Numbered from the stretch's first letter, positions 28,757 to 37,354 are shown. The stretch: DNA of 64,000 nucleotides from Prosthecomicrobium sp. N25 (GCF_037203705.1 NZ_JBBCAT010000002.1:310001-374000), one strand, 5' to 3'. A program made the numbers and translations. The notes: generated from the letters alone by a model not told the origin.

Positions 28757-29823
28757 GCTGGACGATCCTGCAGGTCGCCTACCCGTTCGCCCCGGTGGGG
28801 CCGGACGCGGTCGGGGGCGCCGAGCAGGTCCTGAGCCTCCTCGACCGGGCGCTGACGGCCGCCGGCCACACCTCGCTGGTCATCGCCACGGAAGGGTCGG
28901 CGGTCGCCGGAACGCTCCTGCCGGTGCCGGCCGAGACCGGACGGCTCGACGACGCGGTCAAGGCGCGCGGCCGGGCGCAACACCGGGCCACCATCGAGGC
29001 CGCCCTGCAGGCCTGGCCGGTCGATCTGGTGCATCTCCACGGCCTCGACTTCTGGGCCTACCGGCCCGCCGGCGTGCCGATGCTCGCGACCTTGCACCTG
29101 CCTCCGGGGTGGTATCCGGAGGAGGCCTGGCGGCCCGACCCGCATCTCTTCCTCAACCCCGTCTCGGGCGCGCAGGCGCGGGCCTGCCCGCCCGGGGCCC
29201 GTCTGCTGGAGCCGATCGCCAACGGGGTGCCGGTGGAGGCGCTCGCGGCGGAGCCGGACCGGGCGCGGGAGGACTTCTGCCTGGTGCTCGGCCGGATCTG
29301 CCCCGAGAAGGGCATCCACCTCGCGCTCGAGGCCGCCCGGCTCGCCGGCGTGACCCTCCTGGTCGGCGGCGCCGTCTTCCCTTACGCGGAGCATGAACGC
29401 TACTTCGCCGAGGAGGTCCGCCCCCGCCTCGACGCGCATCGCCGCTTCCTCGGTCCGCTCGGCTTCGCGCAGAAGCGGGACCTGCTCTCCCGCGCGAAGG
29501 CGCTGCTCGTCCCGAGCCTCGCCCCGGAGACCAGTTCGCTCGTCGCCATGGAGGCGCTCGCCTGCGGCACGCCCGTGATCGCCTTCCCGGCCGGAGCGCT
29601 GCCGGAGATCGTCGAGCCGGGCGAGACGGGCTTCCTGGTCGACGGCGTGGAGGCGATGGCCCGGGCGATCGGACGGGCGGACGAGATCGACCGCCGGCAC
29701 TGCCGCCGCGTGGCGCGCGAACGCTTTTCCGGCGGGCGCATGGCGCAGGGCTACTTCGCGGCCTATCGGGCCATCCTCGACCGCGTCGCCGGGCGGCGCG
29801 AGCCCGTCGGCGTGCTCCCGTGA
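28753..29823 (+). CDS. GT4 family glycosyltransferase
   Basis: A 356-residue retaining glycosyltransferase of family GT4. The N-terminal domain opens with ILQVAYPFAPVGPDAVGGAEQVLSLL (glycine-rich acceptor loop), and the C-terminal domain contains FCLVLGRICPEKGIHLALEA and the E-x7-E region APETSSLVAMEALACGTPVIAF. MshA of mycothiol synthesis and PIG-A-like enzymes belong to the same family, so transfer of GlcNAc to an inositol acceptor is a reasonable hypothesis, particularly as the PIG-L gene is directly upstream. ATGA overlap with the deacetylase gene. Confidence 0.87.
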   Translation: MSWTILQVAYPFAPVGPDAVGGAEQVLSLLDRALTAAGHTSLVIATEGSAVAGTLLPVPAETGRLDDAVKARGRAQHRATIEAALQAWPVDLVHLHGLDFWAYRPAGVPMLATLHLPPGWYPEEAWRPDPHLFLNPVSGAQARACPPGARLLEPIANGVPVEALAAEPDRAREDFCLVLGRICPEKGIHLALEAARLAGVTLLVGGAVFPYAEHERYFAEEVRPRLDAHRRFLGPLGFAQKRDLLSRAKALLVPSLAPETSSLVAMEALACGTPVIAFPAGALPEIVEPGETGFLVDGVEAMARAIGRADEIDRRHCRRVARERFSGGRMAQGYFAAYRAILDRVAGRREPVGVLP

Positions 29824-30824
29824 CCCCGACGCTCGCCATCGACACCATCGAGGATGGCGCCGGCCTGGAGTCCCTGGCGCCGGAGTGGTCGACGCTGTGG
29901 GCCGCGATACCGGCCGCCTCCCCGTTCCAGCGGCCCGAATGGGCGCTCGCCTGGTGGCGCCACTTCCGACCGGGACGGCTGCGGGCGATCGCGGTCAGGG
30001 AGGACGGCCGCCTCGTCGGTCTGGCGCCGCTCTGGCACGAGTCCGGCGAGCTCGGCGAAAGACTGCTGCCGGTCGGGATCGGGGTCGGCGACATCCTCGA
30101 CATTCTGGCCGAGCCGCAACGGCGGTCCCCGGTGCTCGCCGCGATCGCCGACGCGATCGGGAGGATGCCGGGCTGGTCCGCGTTCGACGCGCCGGATTGC
30201 CGGCCCGGCTCGTCCCTCGCCGCCTTGCCGGCCCCGGTCGGGTCGGTCCCGGCCCGTGCTCCCGGCGAGACCACCCCGGCGCTGGACCTGACCGGCCCGG
30301 CCGACCCGGACGGCCTGCCGCTCCGGATTCCGGCCCCCTGGCGCCGCAACCTGCGGCGGGCCCGCCGGCTCGCGGGCGAGGCCGGCACGATGCGGATCGA
30401 ACGTCGCGAGGCGGACCCGGCGGGTTTCCTGGGCGTGCTGGAGGCTCTGCACGGCTCGCGCTGGCGCGAACGGGGCGAAGCCGGGGTCCTGGCCGATCCG
30501 CGCGTAATCGCCTTCCAGCGCGAGGCGCTCGCGGGCCTGGCCGCGGCCGGTTTGGCGCGCCTCGCCGTGCTGGCGATCGACGGCCGGCCGGCCGGGGCCT
30601 ACTACGGCCTGAGGACGGTCGGGCGCGCCTACGCGTATATCGGCGGCTTCGATCCCGCCTTCGCGGCCGTCAGCCCCGGCACGATCCTGCTCGGCGACGC
30701 CATCGCGGCGGCGCGCGCCGAAGGGTTGGAGGTCTTCGACTTCCTGCGGGGCGCGGAGGCCTACAAGTACCGCTGGGGGGCGGTCGACGCCCCGGCGCTG
30801 CACCTGACCTGGCGGCGGCCGTGA
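29820..30824 (+). CDS. BioF2/FemAB-like GNAT acyltransferase
   Basis: A 334-residue protein of the Acetyltransf_6 (BioF2-like, CelD-like) group: PFQRPEWALAWWRHF near the N-terminus, RNLRRARRLAGEAG and GSRWRERGEAG in the middle, and ARLAVLAIDGRPAGAYYGLRTVGRAYAYIGGFD toward the C-terminus, ending FDFLRGAEAYKYRWG. Such enzymes transfer acyl or aminoacyl groups to amino sugars or peptides. After the deacetylase step it could re-acylate the freed amine. GTGA overlaps with both neighbours. Confidence 0.8.
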   Translation: MTPTLAIDTIEDGAGLESLAPEWSTLWAAIPAASPFQRPEWALAWWRHFRPGRLRAIAVREDGRLVGLAPLWHESGELGERLLPVGIGVGDILDILAEPQRRSPVLAAIADAIGRMPGWSAFDAPDCRPGSSLAALPAPVGSVPARAPGETTPALDLTGPADPDGLPLRIPAPWRRNLRRARRLAGEAGTMRIERREADPAGFLGVLEALHGSRWRERGEAGVLADPRVIAFQREALAGLAAAGLARLAVLAIDGRPAGAYYGLRTVGRAYAYIGGFDPAFAAVSPGTILLGDAIAAARAEGLEVFDFLRGAEAYKYRWGAVDAPALHLTWRRP

Positions 30825-31708
30825 CCGCGGAGGCCGTGCTGGCCGCGATCCTGGAGGGTCGCATTCCGGTCGGCAGCGGTCTCGCGCGCCTGCTCGGGGA
30901 GGCCGAGACGCCCGAGGCGGTGACCCGTCTTCTGGACCGCGCCCGGGCCGCGCCGGCCGAGGCGGCGCGGCTCCGTGAGCTTCGGACGCTCCTGGCCGCC
31001 CATCCGGATGCCTGGGCGGCCGTGCGCAGGGTCCTGGCGGCCGTGCCCCACGACGCGGTGCCGGCCGATCCGGAGGCGGTGCCGGGCCACTGGGCGCGCC
31101 TCTTCGACGCGGCCGTGTCCGCCTCGCCCGAGGCGAGCGTCGCGCTGCTCTCGCTCGGGGACGCGGGGCGGCTCGCGGACGCGACCGCCGAGATCGTCGC
31201 CTGGCTCGACGCGCGGGGCCTGCTGGCCGCCGGCCGGCGGGTCCTCGACCTCGGCTGCGGGATCGGCCGGCTCGAGGCCGCGCTCGCAGGCCGGGTGGCG
31301 GCGGTCGTCGGCCTCGACGTGTCGCCCGGCATGGTCCGCGAGGCGGAGCGGCGCAGCGCGGGGCTTCCCGGGGTGCGCTACGCCTGCGGGTCGGCCCACC
31401 AGCTCCCGGAGGAGATCGGGGAGGGGTTCGACCTGGCGGTCGCGGTGGACAGCTTCCCGTATCTGACCGCGGCGGGCGCGGGTCTCGCCCGCCTCGCGCT
31501 CCGCGAGGCGGGCCGCGTGCTCGAGCCCGGGGGAGACCTGGTGATCATCAACTACGCGTATGGGCTCGCGCCGGAGGAGGAGCTCGCCCGTCTCCGGGCC
31601 GACCTCGACGGCGCCGGCTTCGTCGGCGTCTCGGCCGACCCGGCGCCGTTCCGGCTGTGGGACGGACGGGCGTTCCACATGAAACGCCGGGCTGCAGCGC
31701 TGCCATGA
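30821..31708 (+). CDS. SAM-dependent methyltransferase with helical N-terminus
   Basis: A 295-residue protein. About 125 helical, Ala/Arg-rich residues without recognised domain precede a class I methyltransferase fold (RRVLDLGCGIGRLEAAL as motif I, VVGLDVSPGMVREAERR as motif II, LEPGGDLVIINYAY later). It is the last gene of the ten-gene overlapping operon, starting with a GTG that overlaps the GNAT stop. Substrate unknown; O- or N-methylation of the operon product is the natural guess. Confidence 0.78.
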   Translation: MTAEAVLAAILEGRIPVGSGLARLLGEAETPEAVTRLLDRARAAPAEAARLRELRTLLAAHPDAWAAVRRVLAAVPHDAVPADPEAVPGHWARLFDAAVSASPEASVALLSLGDAGRLADATAEIVAWLDARGLLAAGRRVLDLGCGIGRLEAALAGRVAAVVGLDVSPGMVREAERRSAGLPGVRYACGSAHQLPEEIGEGFDLAVAVDSFPYLTAAGAGLARLALREAGRVLEPGGDLVIINYAYGLAPEEELARLRADLDGAGFVGVSADPAPFRLWDGRAFHMKRRAAALP

Positions 31709-31780
31709 CGCCGGCCGATGGCGCGCCCGGCCCATGGCGGGCATGATGGCGGCGACCCGAGACCGGAGACGGAGCGCACC

Positions 31781-32554
31781 ATGGCCCAGGACTGGCAGCC
31801 CGCCCTCTACGCCCGCTACGGGGACGAGCGCCTGCAGCCGGTGCTCGACCTCCTGGCGCGCGTGCCGTTCGACCGCCCCCGGCGCGTCGTCGACCTGGGC
31901 TGCGGGGCGGCGGCCTCGACGGTGCCGCTGGTCGAGCGATGGCCGGAGGCCGAGGTGGTGGGTCTCGACACGTCCCCCGCGATGCTGAAGGCGGCGCGCG
32001 AGAGGCTGCCCGGCACGGCCTTCGTGCAAGGCGACGTCGCCACCTGGGCGCCGGCCGAGCCCGTGGACCTCCTCTTCGCCAATGCGGTGCTGCAGTGGGT
32101 GCCGGACCACGGGGCGCTGCTGCCGCGCCTCATGGGCCTGCTCGCGCCGGGCGGTGCCCTCGCGGTGCAGATGCCCGACAACCTCTCCGAACCGAGCCAT
32201 GCGCTCATGCGCGAGCTGGCGGCCGAGGCCCCGTTCGCGGCCGCGCTCCGGGACGCGGCCGGGGCCCGGACCGAGATCGCCGGGTCGGACCGCCTCTACG
32301 ACATGCTCGCCCCCCATGCGGCCTCGGTGCAGATCTGGCGCACCGTCTACCATCACCCGCTCGCCGGCCCGGACGCCATCGTGGAGATGGTCCGGTCGAC
32401 CGGACTGAGGCCGTTCCTCGACCCGCTCGGGGAGGCGGACAGGGTCGCCTACCTCGCCCGCTACACCGACCGGATCGCGGCCGCCTATCCGCGGCGCGCG
32501 GACGGGCGGGTGCTCTTCCGCTTTCCGAGGCTCTTCTTCGTGGCTGTCCGCTGA
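31781..32554 (+). CDS. tam: Trans-aconitate 2-methyltransferase
   Basis: A 257-residue class I methyltransferase. The N-terminus [22 protein letters not shown] is the Tam family signature, and [15 protein letters not shown] is the SAM loop. [25 protein letters not shown] follows. It methylates trans-aconitate, a toxic isomer formed from aconitate in the TCA cycle. It lies 72 bases after the inositol cluster and could be cotranscribed, but its family is ordinarily solitary, so I treat it as separate. Confidence 0.88.
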   Translation: MAQDWQPALYARYGDERLQPVLDLLARVPFDRPRRVVDLGCGAAASTVPLVERWPEAEVVGLDTSPAMLKAARERLPGTAFVQGDVATWAPAEPVDLLFANAVLQWVPDHGALLPRLMGLLAPGGALAVQMPDNLSEPSHALMRELAAEAPFAAALRDAAGARTEIAGSDRLYDMLAPHAASVQIWRTVYHHPLAGPDAIVEMVRSTGLRPFLDPLGEADRVAYLARYTDRIAAAYPRRADGRVLFRFPRLFFVAVR

Positions 32555-32629
32555 CGCCGGCGCGCGATCTTGATTTCAATCAATTCGCGGTCCGGGCCGT
32601 GCTGGCATTCTCACGCGAAGGAGAGAGCC

Positions 32630-33037
32630 ATGCAGGGTCTAGACGAAGCCGTGCGCCGCAACGCCTTCCTGGCGGCGGTGATCCAATGGTGGCGCGACCG
32701 GCGCCTGAAGGGCCGCCGGAGCGAGCTTGACGAGCTGGACGACCACGAACTCGCCCGCATGGCGGGGGAGCTCGGAATCACGCGCGCCGACCTCGTCACG
32801 CTGGTCGAGGACGGCGGGCAGTCGGCCGGCCTGATGAAGCGGATGCTGGCGTCCCACCACATCGCCGCGCTCGACCTGGAGCGCCGGCTGCCGGAGGTCT
32901 ACCGCGACATGGCGGTGCATTGCGCCGGCTGCACCGAGAAGGGCCGCTGCGCGCACGAGCTCGATGCCGGCACGGCGGCGGTCCATGCCGAGCAGTTCTG
33001 CCCGAACGCGGACACCATCCGAGCTCTGCTGGCCTGA
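32630..33037 (+). CDS. DUF6455 family protein
   Basis: A 135-residue cytoplasmic protein. The N-terminal half has a DUF1127-like stretch (ELDELDDHELARMAGELGITRADL). The C-terminal half has the DUF6455 cysteine pattern: CAGCTEKGRCAHEL followed by FCPNADTIRALL, four cysteines that could bind a metal or an iron-sulfur cluster. AAGGAGAG lies just before the ATG at 32630. Function is unknown; such proteins are common in alphaproteobacteria. Confidence 0.8.
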   Translation: MQGLDEAVRRNAFLAAVIQWWRDRRLKGRRSELDELDDHELARMAGELGITRADLVTLVEDGGQSAGLMKRMLASHHIAALDLERRLPEVYRDMAVHCAGCTEKGRCAHELDAGTAAVHAEQFCPNADTIRALLA

Positions 33038-33044
33038 GGGGCCG

Positions 33045-33569
33045 TCACGCGGCGGCGCGCGGGCGCAACACGGCGCCCGCGAGCGCCAGGACGACGATGC
33101 CGGCGCTGACGACGGCGTTCCAGCCCGCGAAGGACAGGCCGAGCATGCGCCAGTCCACCTCGGTGCAGCTGGCGATCTTCACCTTGTTGAGACTGCCGAG
33201 AAGGTCGGTGGCCGCGCCCGGGATGGTGGCGCCGCGGGTGGCGCCGCAGTCGGTCGGGCCCGCCCAGAAGCCCCATTGGGAGCCGGCCTGGTAGATGCCG
33301 AGCGCGGCCCCGTAGGCGAAGATCAGGGCCACCGCGGCGAGCGCGCCCCGGGTCAGCCAGGCGGGTCCGCCGAGGCGATCGGACAGGAGTGCCAGGAGCG
33401 CGACCGGCAGCCCGAGGTAATAGGGATCCCGCTGTTCCAGGCAGAGCTTGCAGGGCACGTAGCCGCCGATCAGCTCGTAGCCCCAGGCCGCCAGGATGGC
33501 GGCCAGCCCGCCGAGGAGGATCAGGGCCGCGGCGGTCGTCTGCGGTCTCGCCAGCAATCGGTCGAACAT
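33045..33569 (-). CDS. dsbB: Disulfide bond formation protein DsbB
   Basis: A 174-residue inner-membrane protein with four predicted helices that reoxidises DsbA using quinone. The first periplasmic loop has VPCKLCLEQRDPYY (CxxC redox pair followed by the quinone-binding arginine). The second loop has TDCG and ASCTE, the second disulfide pair. It is convergent with DUF6455 (seven-base gap) and lies leftward of the YqaA-type gene, which may be in the same transcript. No dsbA is present in this window. Confidence 0.93.
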   Translation of the reverse strand: MFDRLLARPQTTAAALILLGGLAAILAAWGYELIGGYVPCKLCLEQRDPYYLGLPVALLALLSDRLGGPAWLTRGALAAVALIFAYGAALGIYQAGSQWGFWAGPTDCGATRGATIPGAATDLLGSLNKVKIASCTEVDWRMLGLSFAGWNAVVSAGIVVLALAGAVLRPRAAA

Positions 33570-33621
33570 CGGCGGCGGTTCCCGGAAGGGGGCGACCCGG
33601 CCGGCAGCCGGGCTCGGGCGT

Positions 33622-34209
33622 TCAGTGCGCGTATCTGACGAGGAGGTAGAGCAGAATGATGGCGGCCGCCGCGACGGCGGCGATCGTGCCGAGCCGCTCC
33701 TCCACGAAGGCCCGGATCGGCTCGCCGTAGCGGCGCAGGAGCCAGGCCAGCGCGAAGAAGCGGGCGCCGCGGGCGAGGATGCAGGACAGCACGAAGACCC
33801 ACATGTCGACGGCGGCCGCGCCGGACAGGATGGTGACGACCTTGATGGGCGGCAGGTGCGCCAGGCCCGAAGTCACCAGCATGAGGAGGATCGCGTCGCG
33901 GCCCGCGGATCCGCGCAGCTGCTCGAAGGTGTCGAGCTTGCCGTAGAAGGCGAGGATCGGCTTGGCGACCGTCTCGTAGGCGTAGTAGCCGACGTAGTAG
34001 CCGGCGATGCCGCCGAGCACCGACGCCACGGTGGCGATCAGCGCGTAGCGCCAGGCGCGATCCGGCCGGGCCAGCGCCATCGGCAGGAACAGCACGTCGG
34101 CCGGCACGAGGAAGATCGAGCTCTCCACGAAGGCGATGATCGCCAGCCACCATTCGGCGGACTTGCGGGCGGCGAGCGACAGGGTCCAGTCGTAGAGGCG
34201 GCGCAGCAT
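33622..34209 (-). CDS. YqaA/DedA-like (VTT domain) membrane protein
   Basis: A 195-residue membrane protein of the YqaA branch of the SNARE-associated/VTT superfamily: WWLAIIAFVESSIFLVPADVLFLPMAL at the N-terminus, then GGIAGYYVGYYAYE, SGLAHLPPIKVVTILSGAA and a C-terminal helix. VTT-domain proteins are linked to lipid scrambling or undecaprenyl phosphate recycling and membrane homeostasis, but the YqaA branch has no assigned role. It is commonly next to dsbB in alphaproteobacteria, as here (52-base gap). Confidence 0.87.
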   Translation of the reverse strand: MLRRLYDWTLSLAARKSAEWWLAIIAFVESSIFLVPADVLFLPMALARPDRAWRYALIATVASVLGGIAGYYVGYYAYETVAKPILAFYGKLDTFEQLRGSAGRDAILLMLVTSGLAHLPPIKVVTILSGAAAVDMWVFVLSCILARGARFFALAWLLRRYGEPIRAFVEERLGTIAAVAAAAIILLYLLVRYAH

Positions 34210-34332
34210 GGGCTCCGCTTATCCGACCTCCGTCCCAAAATCCACTCCCGGCGCCGCCGCACCGCCGCAGGGGAGCGCCCCGCCCCGCGCCGATTGACGG
34301 ACCGGACCTCCCGTCTATTATCCGCGCCCCGT

Positions 34333-34418
34333 GCCCCAGTGGCGAAATGGTAGACGCGGCAGACTCAAAATCTGTTGCCTTCGCGGGCGTGCTGGTTCGA
34401 GTCCGGCCTGGGGCACCA
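34333..34418 (+). tRNA. tRNA-Leu (anticodon CAA)
   Basis: An 86-base class II tRNA: acceptor GCCCCAG pairs with CTGGGGC, the anticodon loop CTCAAAA gives anticodon CAA (reads UUG), there is a long variable arm (TTGCCTTCGCGGGCGT), the T-loop is GGTTCGAGTCC and CCA is encoded. The mandelate racemase homologue starts about 100 bases downstream. Confidence 0.96.
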
Positions 34419-34520
34419 TTTTCTGTGTTCGTCTGATGTCCGGCGCTTGCGCGGGCGGGCGCGCTTCCATCGGGTGGCGGGTGCGGTATCCTGTTGCGGA
34501 TCGGTTTGCGGGGTCCAGGT

Positions 34521-35609
34521 ATGGCGCTGACCATTACATCCGCCCTCGTCCGTCCCTTGATGGTCCCGGTCAAGTTTGCACTGGGGACAAGTGCGGCCGT
34601 CCTCGGCGCGGTTCCGGTCGTCCTGCTGGACCTCGGGACCGACCAGGGGGTGACCGGTCGGTCCTATGTCTTCGCGTATACGCGGGCAGGCGCACGGGGC
34701 GTTGCCGGGCATATCCAGGAGATCGTGGACGCGGTTCGGGGCCAGCCCCTGACACCCCTGCGGCTTCAGCGGCTCATGCGGCGCAGGCTTGCGCTGATCG
34801 GGCTGGTGGGGACGGTGCGGATGGCGCTGTCGGCGGTCGACGTCGCCCTTTGGGACGCGACGGGCCTTTCGGCCGGTCTGCCGCTCTGCACGCTGCTCGG
34901 GGGCGATCCCGCCCCGATCCGGGCCTATGACAGCCGCGGCCTGGGGCTCATGGAGCCCGATCGACTCGCCGACGAGGCGGAGGCCCTGCTCGCCGCCGGG
35001 CTCCCGGCCGTCAAGCTCCGGCTCGGCTATCCGACCCTTTCGCAGGATCTGGCGGCGATCGGGGCCGTCCGCCGCAGGATCGGGGACGGCATCACCCTGA
35101 TGGTGGACTACAACCAGGCCTTGACCCCCCAGGAGGCTGTGGAGCGTGGGGTTGCGATCGAGCGGGAGGGCGGGGTCGCGTGGATCGAGGAGCCGATCCG
35201 GCACGACGATCACAGAGGCAATGCCAGGATCGCGGGCCGCCTGACCATGCCGGTTCAACTCGGCGAGAACTTCAACGGTCCGGAGGCCATGCTGGAGGCC
35301 CTGTCGGCCGAGGCCTGCGACCTCGTCATGCCCGATGTGGCCCGGATCGGGGGCGTGACCGGATGGATGCAGGCGGCCGGCCTCGCTGCCGCCCGGGACG
35401 TCGACATCTCTTCACACCTGATGCCGGAGATCAGCGTGCATCTGCTCGCCGCCTCCCCGACCGCCGATTGGCTCGAGTATGTCGACTGGGCCGATGCCTT
35501 CGTGCAGGAGCCTCTGCGCATCGATGGCGGATCGGTGTCGCCGCCGCCGAAACCGGGGCTGGGGCTCGTCTGGGACGAGGACCGGATCGCGCGGCTGGAG
35601 TCGATCTGA
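34521..35609 (+). CDS. Mandelate racemase-like enolase superfamily enzyme
   Basis: A 362-residue protein that lines up along its whole length with Pseudomonas putida mandelate racemase. Metal ligands are present: Asp196 and Asn198 (VDYNQA), Glu223 (WIEEP) and Glu249 (QLGENF). The Asp272-His299 dyad (MPDVARIGGVTGW; SSHLMPEIS) and Glu319 (ADWLEY) are conserved. The first catalytic lysine is kept (Lys165), but the second position of KxK is arginine (VKLRLGY, Arg167), the residue equivalent to the S-specific base Lys166. Racemisation may be lost, and dehydration or one-sided epimerisation of a hydroxy acid is possible. The gene stands alone after tRNA-Leu. Confidence 0.87.
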   Translation: MALTITSALVRPLMVPVKFALGTSAAVLGAVPVVLLDLGTDQGVTGRSYVFAYTRAGARGVAGHIQEIVDAVRGQPLTPLRLQRLMRRRLALIGLVGTVRMALSAVDVALWDATGLSAGLPLCTLLGGDPAPIRAYDSRGLGLMEPDRLADEAEALLAAGLPAVKLRLGYPTLSQDLAAIGAVRRRIGDGITLMVDYNQALTPQEAVERGVAIEREGGVAWIEEPIRHDDHRGNARIAGRLTMPVQLGENFNGPEAMLEALSAEACDLVMPDVARIGGVTGWMQAAGLAAARDVDISSHLMPEISVHLLAASPTADWLEYVDWADAFVQEPLRIDGGSVSPPPKPGLGLVWDEDRIARLESI

Positions 35610-35625
35610 CCCCGTCGCATCAGAC

Positions 35626-35646
35626 CCGGCCGGCGAGGCCGGCCGG
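35626..35646. terminator. Hairpin between convergent genes
   Basis: CCGGCCGGC and GCCGGCCGG form a perfect 9-bp stem with the loop GAG, 16 bases after the racemase-like stop codon and before the stop of the convergent outer-membrane protein gene. No T-tract follows, so termination strength is uncertain, but the position suits a shared terminator. Confidence 0.45.
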
Positions 35647-35744
35647 TCCTCGCGGCGCCGGAGCCGTCGCGGACCGCACGACGACCCCGTGACGGAGCCT
35701 CTGCCGGGCCTCCGCGCCGCCTTCGCTCCCGGCCGGCGGACCGG

Positions 35745-36551
35745 CTAGAACTTGTAGCGGAAGCCGACGAAGGGTCCGTGCTGGACGATATCGTACTTGA
35801 AGCCGTCGTTGTGGTAGTCGACGCCGAGGGCCCGGTAGCCTGCCAGAGCTTGCACGTTCTCCGTGAAGCGGTACCCGATGGTGCCGATCACGTCCCAGCT
35901 GAAGTCCGAGGACATCCCGAACCCGCCGACCAGGGCGGTGCCGGCCAGGAACCAGCGATCGCTGAGGTTGAAGCCGACGCGCCCGCCGACCATGGGATCG
36001 AGCCAGTTCTCGTCGGTCGACTTGCGGATCGCGATCCGCTTGCCGAGGTGCAGGGCCACGTCGGTGGAGACATCGTAGTCGCGGACAGCGGCGATCACGT
36101 CCACCGTATAGGTCGGATCAGCGACGATCCGATAGCCGACGGCCGCCGTTCCCACGAAGTTGGTCGTGTCGAGGTTCGCCCGGGCCGAAAACCGCGTCTT
36201 GAACTTCTCCGACGCGGACAGCTTCACGTAGATGGCGTCGCCGATGAACAGGAAGTTTCCGTAGCGGGCCTCGGCCGCGCCCATGAGGCCGACGTCGAGG
36301 TTCTTGAGAATGTCCCGGAACGTCGCATCCACGTGCACTGGCTTCAGCGGCGGCAAGGTGCCGACATCACCGTCGAGACCTGCCAGCCAGCCGTAACCCG
36401 TGATACTGAATTCCCAAGCAGTTCCTGCGGGAGCCGCCACCACTTCCGGCGGCTTCGCCAGATCGGACGCGCTGGCGCGATCGGATCCCATAAGCAGACT
36501 CGCCGCCACCAGCGACAGAGTCGATATGATCTTCTTTGCCTTTATCGACAT
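35745..36551 (-). CDS. Outer-membrane beta-barrel protein
   Basis: A 268-residue exported protein: signal peptide (KKIISTLSLVAASLLMGSDRASAS), then alternating amphipathic strands such as WEFSITGYGWLAGLDGDVG, NFLFIGDAIYVKLSASEKFKT, TNFVGTAAVGYRIV and VIGTIGYRFTENVQALAGYRALGVDY, ending in GFRYKF with the terminal phenylalanine recognised by the BAM machinery. It resembles uncharacterised alphaproteobacterial surface barrels; no specific substrate or receptor role is visible. Start at 36551 is supported by GGATGGGG upstream. Its promoter must lie in the AT-richer stretch to the right. Confidence 0.8.
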   Translation of the reverse strand: MSIKAKKIISTLSLVAASLLMGSDRASASDLAKPPEVVAAPAGTAWEFSITGYGWLAGLDGDVGTLPPLKPVHVDATFRDILKNLDVGLMGAAEARYGNFLFIGDAIYVKLSASEKFKTRFSARANLDTTNFVGTAAVGYRIVADPTYTVDVIAAVRDYDVSTDVALHLGKRIAIRKSTDENWLDPMVGGRVGFNLSDRWFLAGTALVGGFGMSSDFSWDVIGTIGYRFTENVQALAGYRALGVDYHNDGFKYDIVQHGPFVGFRYKF

Positions 36552-36985
36552 TTTTCCCCATCCTGACCCGACAGCGCAGATGTCATTTGTTTGCATAGGT
36601 CAATTGTTGGTTTTTACACTGCGGTTTACTGCCGATTCTTCGAACAAGAGCCTCAGTCTTCAAGTATATTTATACATATCGTTTCCGCAATATACGAAAT
36701 GCGACCTGCCGAAATTTGCCTTTGGCAGGCGCTTTTCGGACACGACCAGGATCGAGACCCGGCCCTGTCCGACATGGATGGGCCGACCGCCCCGGCGGGC
36801 CGCTTCCGTGTGGCGGGACCGGCTCCGGCCCGGCCATCGAATAATTCAGTATTTTGAATTGTTACTCGGTGCGAAGTTTGCGAAGGTCGGGTGCCCGGTG
36901 CAGACCTGCCGGTGGCCGGCCGGTCCGGGCAGGCAGCGCGGGACCCGCCCCTCTGCCCTGCGACAGGCGATCCCGAGGTTCGGAC
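36552..36985. other. AT-richer intergenic region with a small palindrome
   Basis: About 430 bases between the divergent outer-membrane protein and small membrane protein genes. It is AT-richer than its surroundings, with several TATA-like strings around 36660-36720, TTGACC-like sequence on the reverse strand near 36600, and a palindrome AATTCA-N6-TGAATT at 36843-36860. It probably holds promoters for both sides. No coding capacity is convincing. Confidence 0.4.
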
Positions 36986-37354
36986 ATGACGCTGACATTC
37001 CCATCCGGCTGGACGGCGGAACGCGCCGCGCCCCTGTTCCAGCTGGCTCTGCGGGTGGGCCTTGCCGCGCTCGAGGTCGGCGATGCCGTTGGGGCGGGGG
37101 CGCTCGGGCCCATCGGCTATGCGGAGATGGCGGTGGTCGGCCTGCTCCTGGTCGGGTTCGGCACGCGCCACTTCGCAGTCCTGTACCTGGCCCTCCTGGT
37201 GATTCAGTTCGGGATGGGCGCCGGACCGGCGCTCGATGCGGTGCTCGGGCGGTTCGCTGCCGGGCTGCTGCTGGTCCGCTTCGGCGGGGGCGGCATCACC
37301 CTCGAGCGTCTCGTGCCGAGCCGCAAGCCGACGCCACGCTCCTCACGCGCCTGA
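36986..37354 (+). CDS. Small integral membrane protein
   Basis: A 122-residue protein with three or four predicted membrane helices (FQLALRVGLAALEVGDAVGAGALG; GYAEMAVVGLLLVGFG; HFAVLYLALLVIQFGMGAGPALDAVLGRFAAGLLLVRF) and a short basic tail. I do not recognise the family with certainty; the plan is distantly DoxX-like. It is followed after six bases by another small membrane protein of similar plan, and the two probably form one unit with the ZIP transporter. Confidence 0.6.
   Translation: MTLTFPSGWTAERAAPLFQLALRVGLAALEVGDAVGAGALGPIGYAEMAVVGLLLVGFGTRHFAVLYLALLVIQFGMGAGPALDAVLGRFAAGLLLVRFGGGGITLERLVPSRKPTPRSSRA

Noticed and set aside
22488-31708. A plain mycothiol biosynthesis operon
   Set aside because: There is no MshC-like cysteine ligase, and two methyltransferases, a nucleotidyltransferase and a glycosidase-like protein are not part of that pathway. 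Only the logic is shared.
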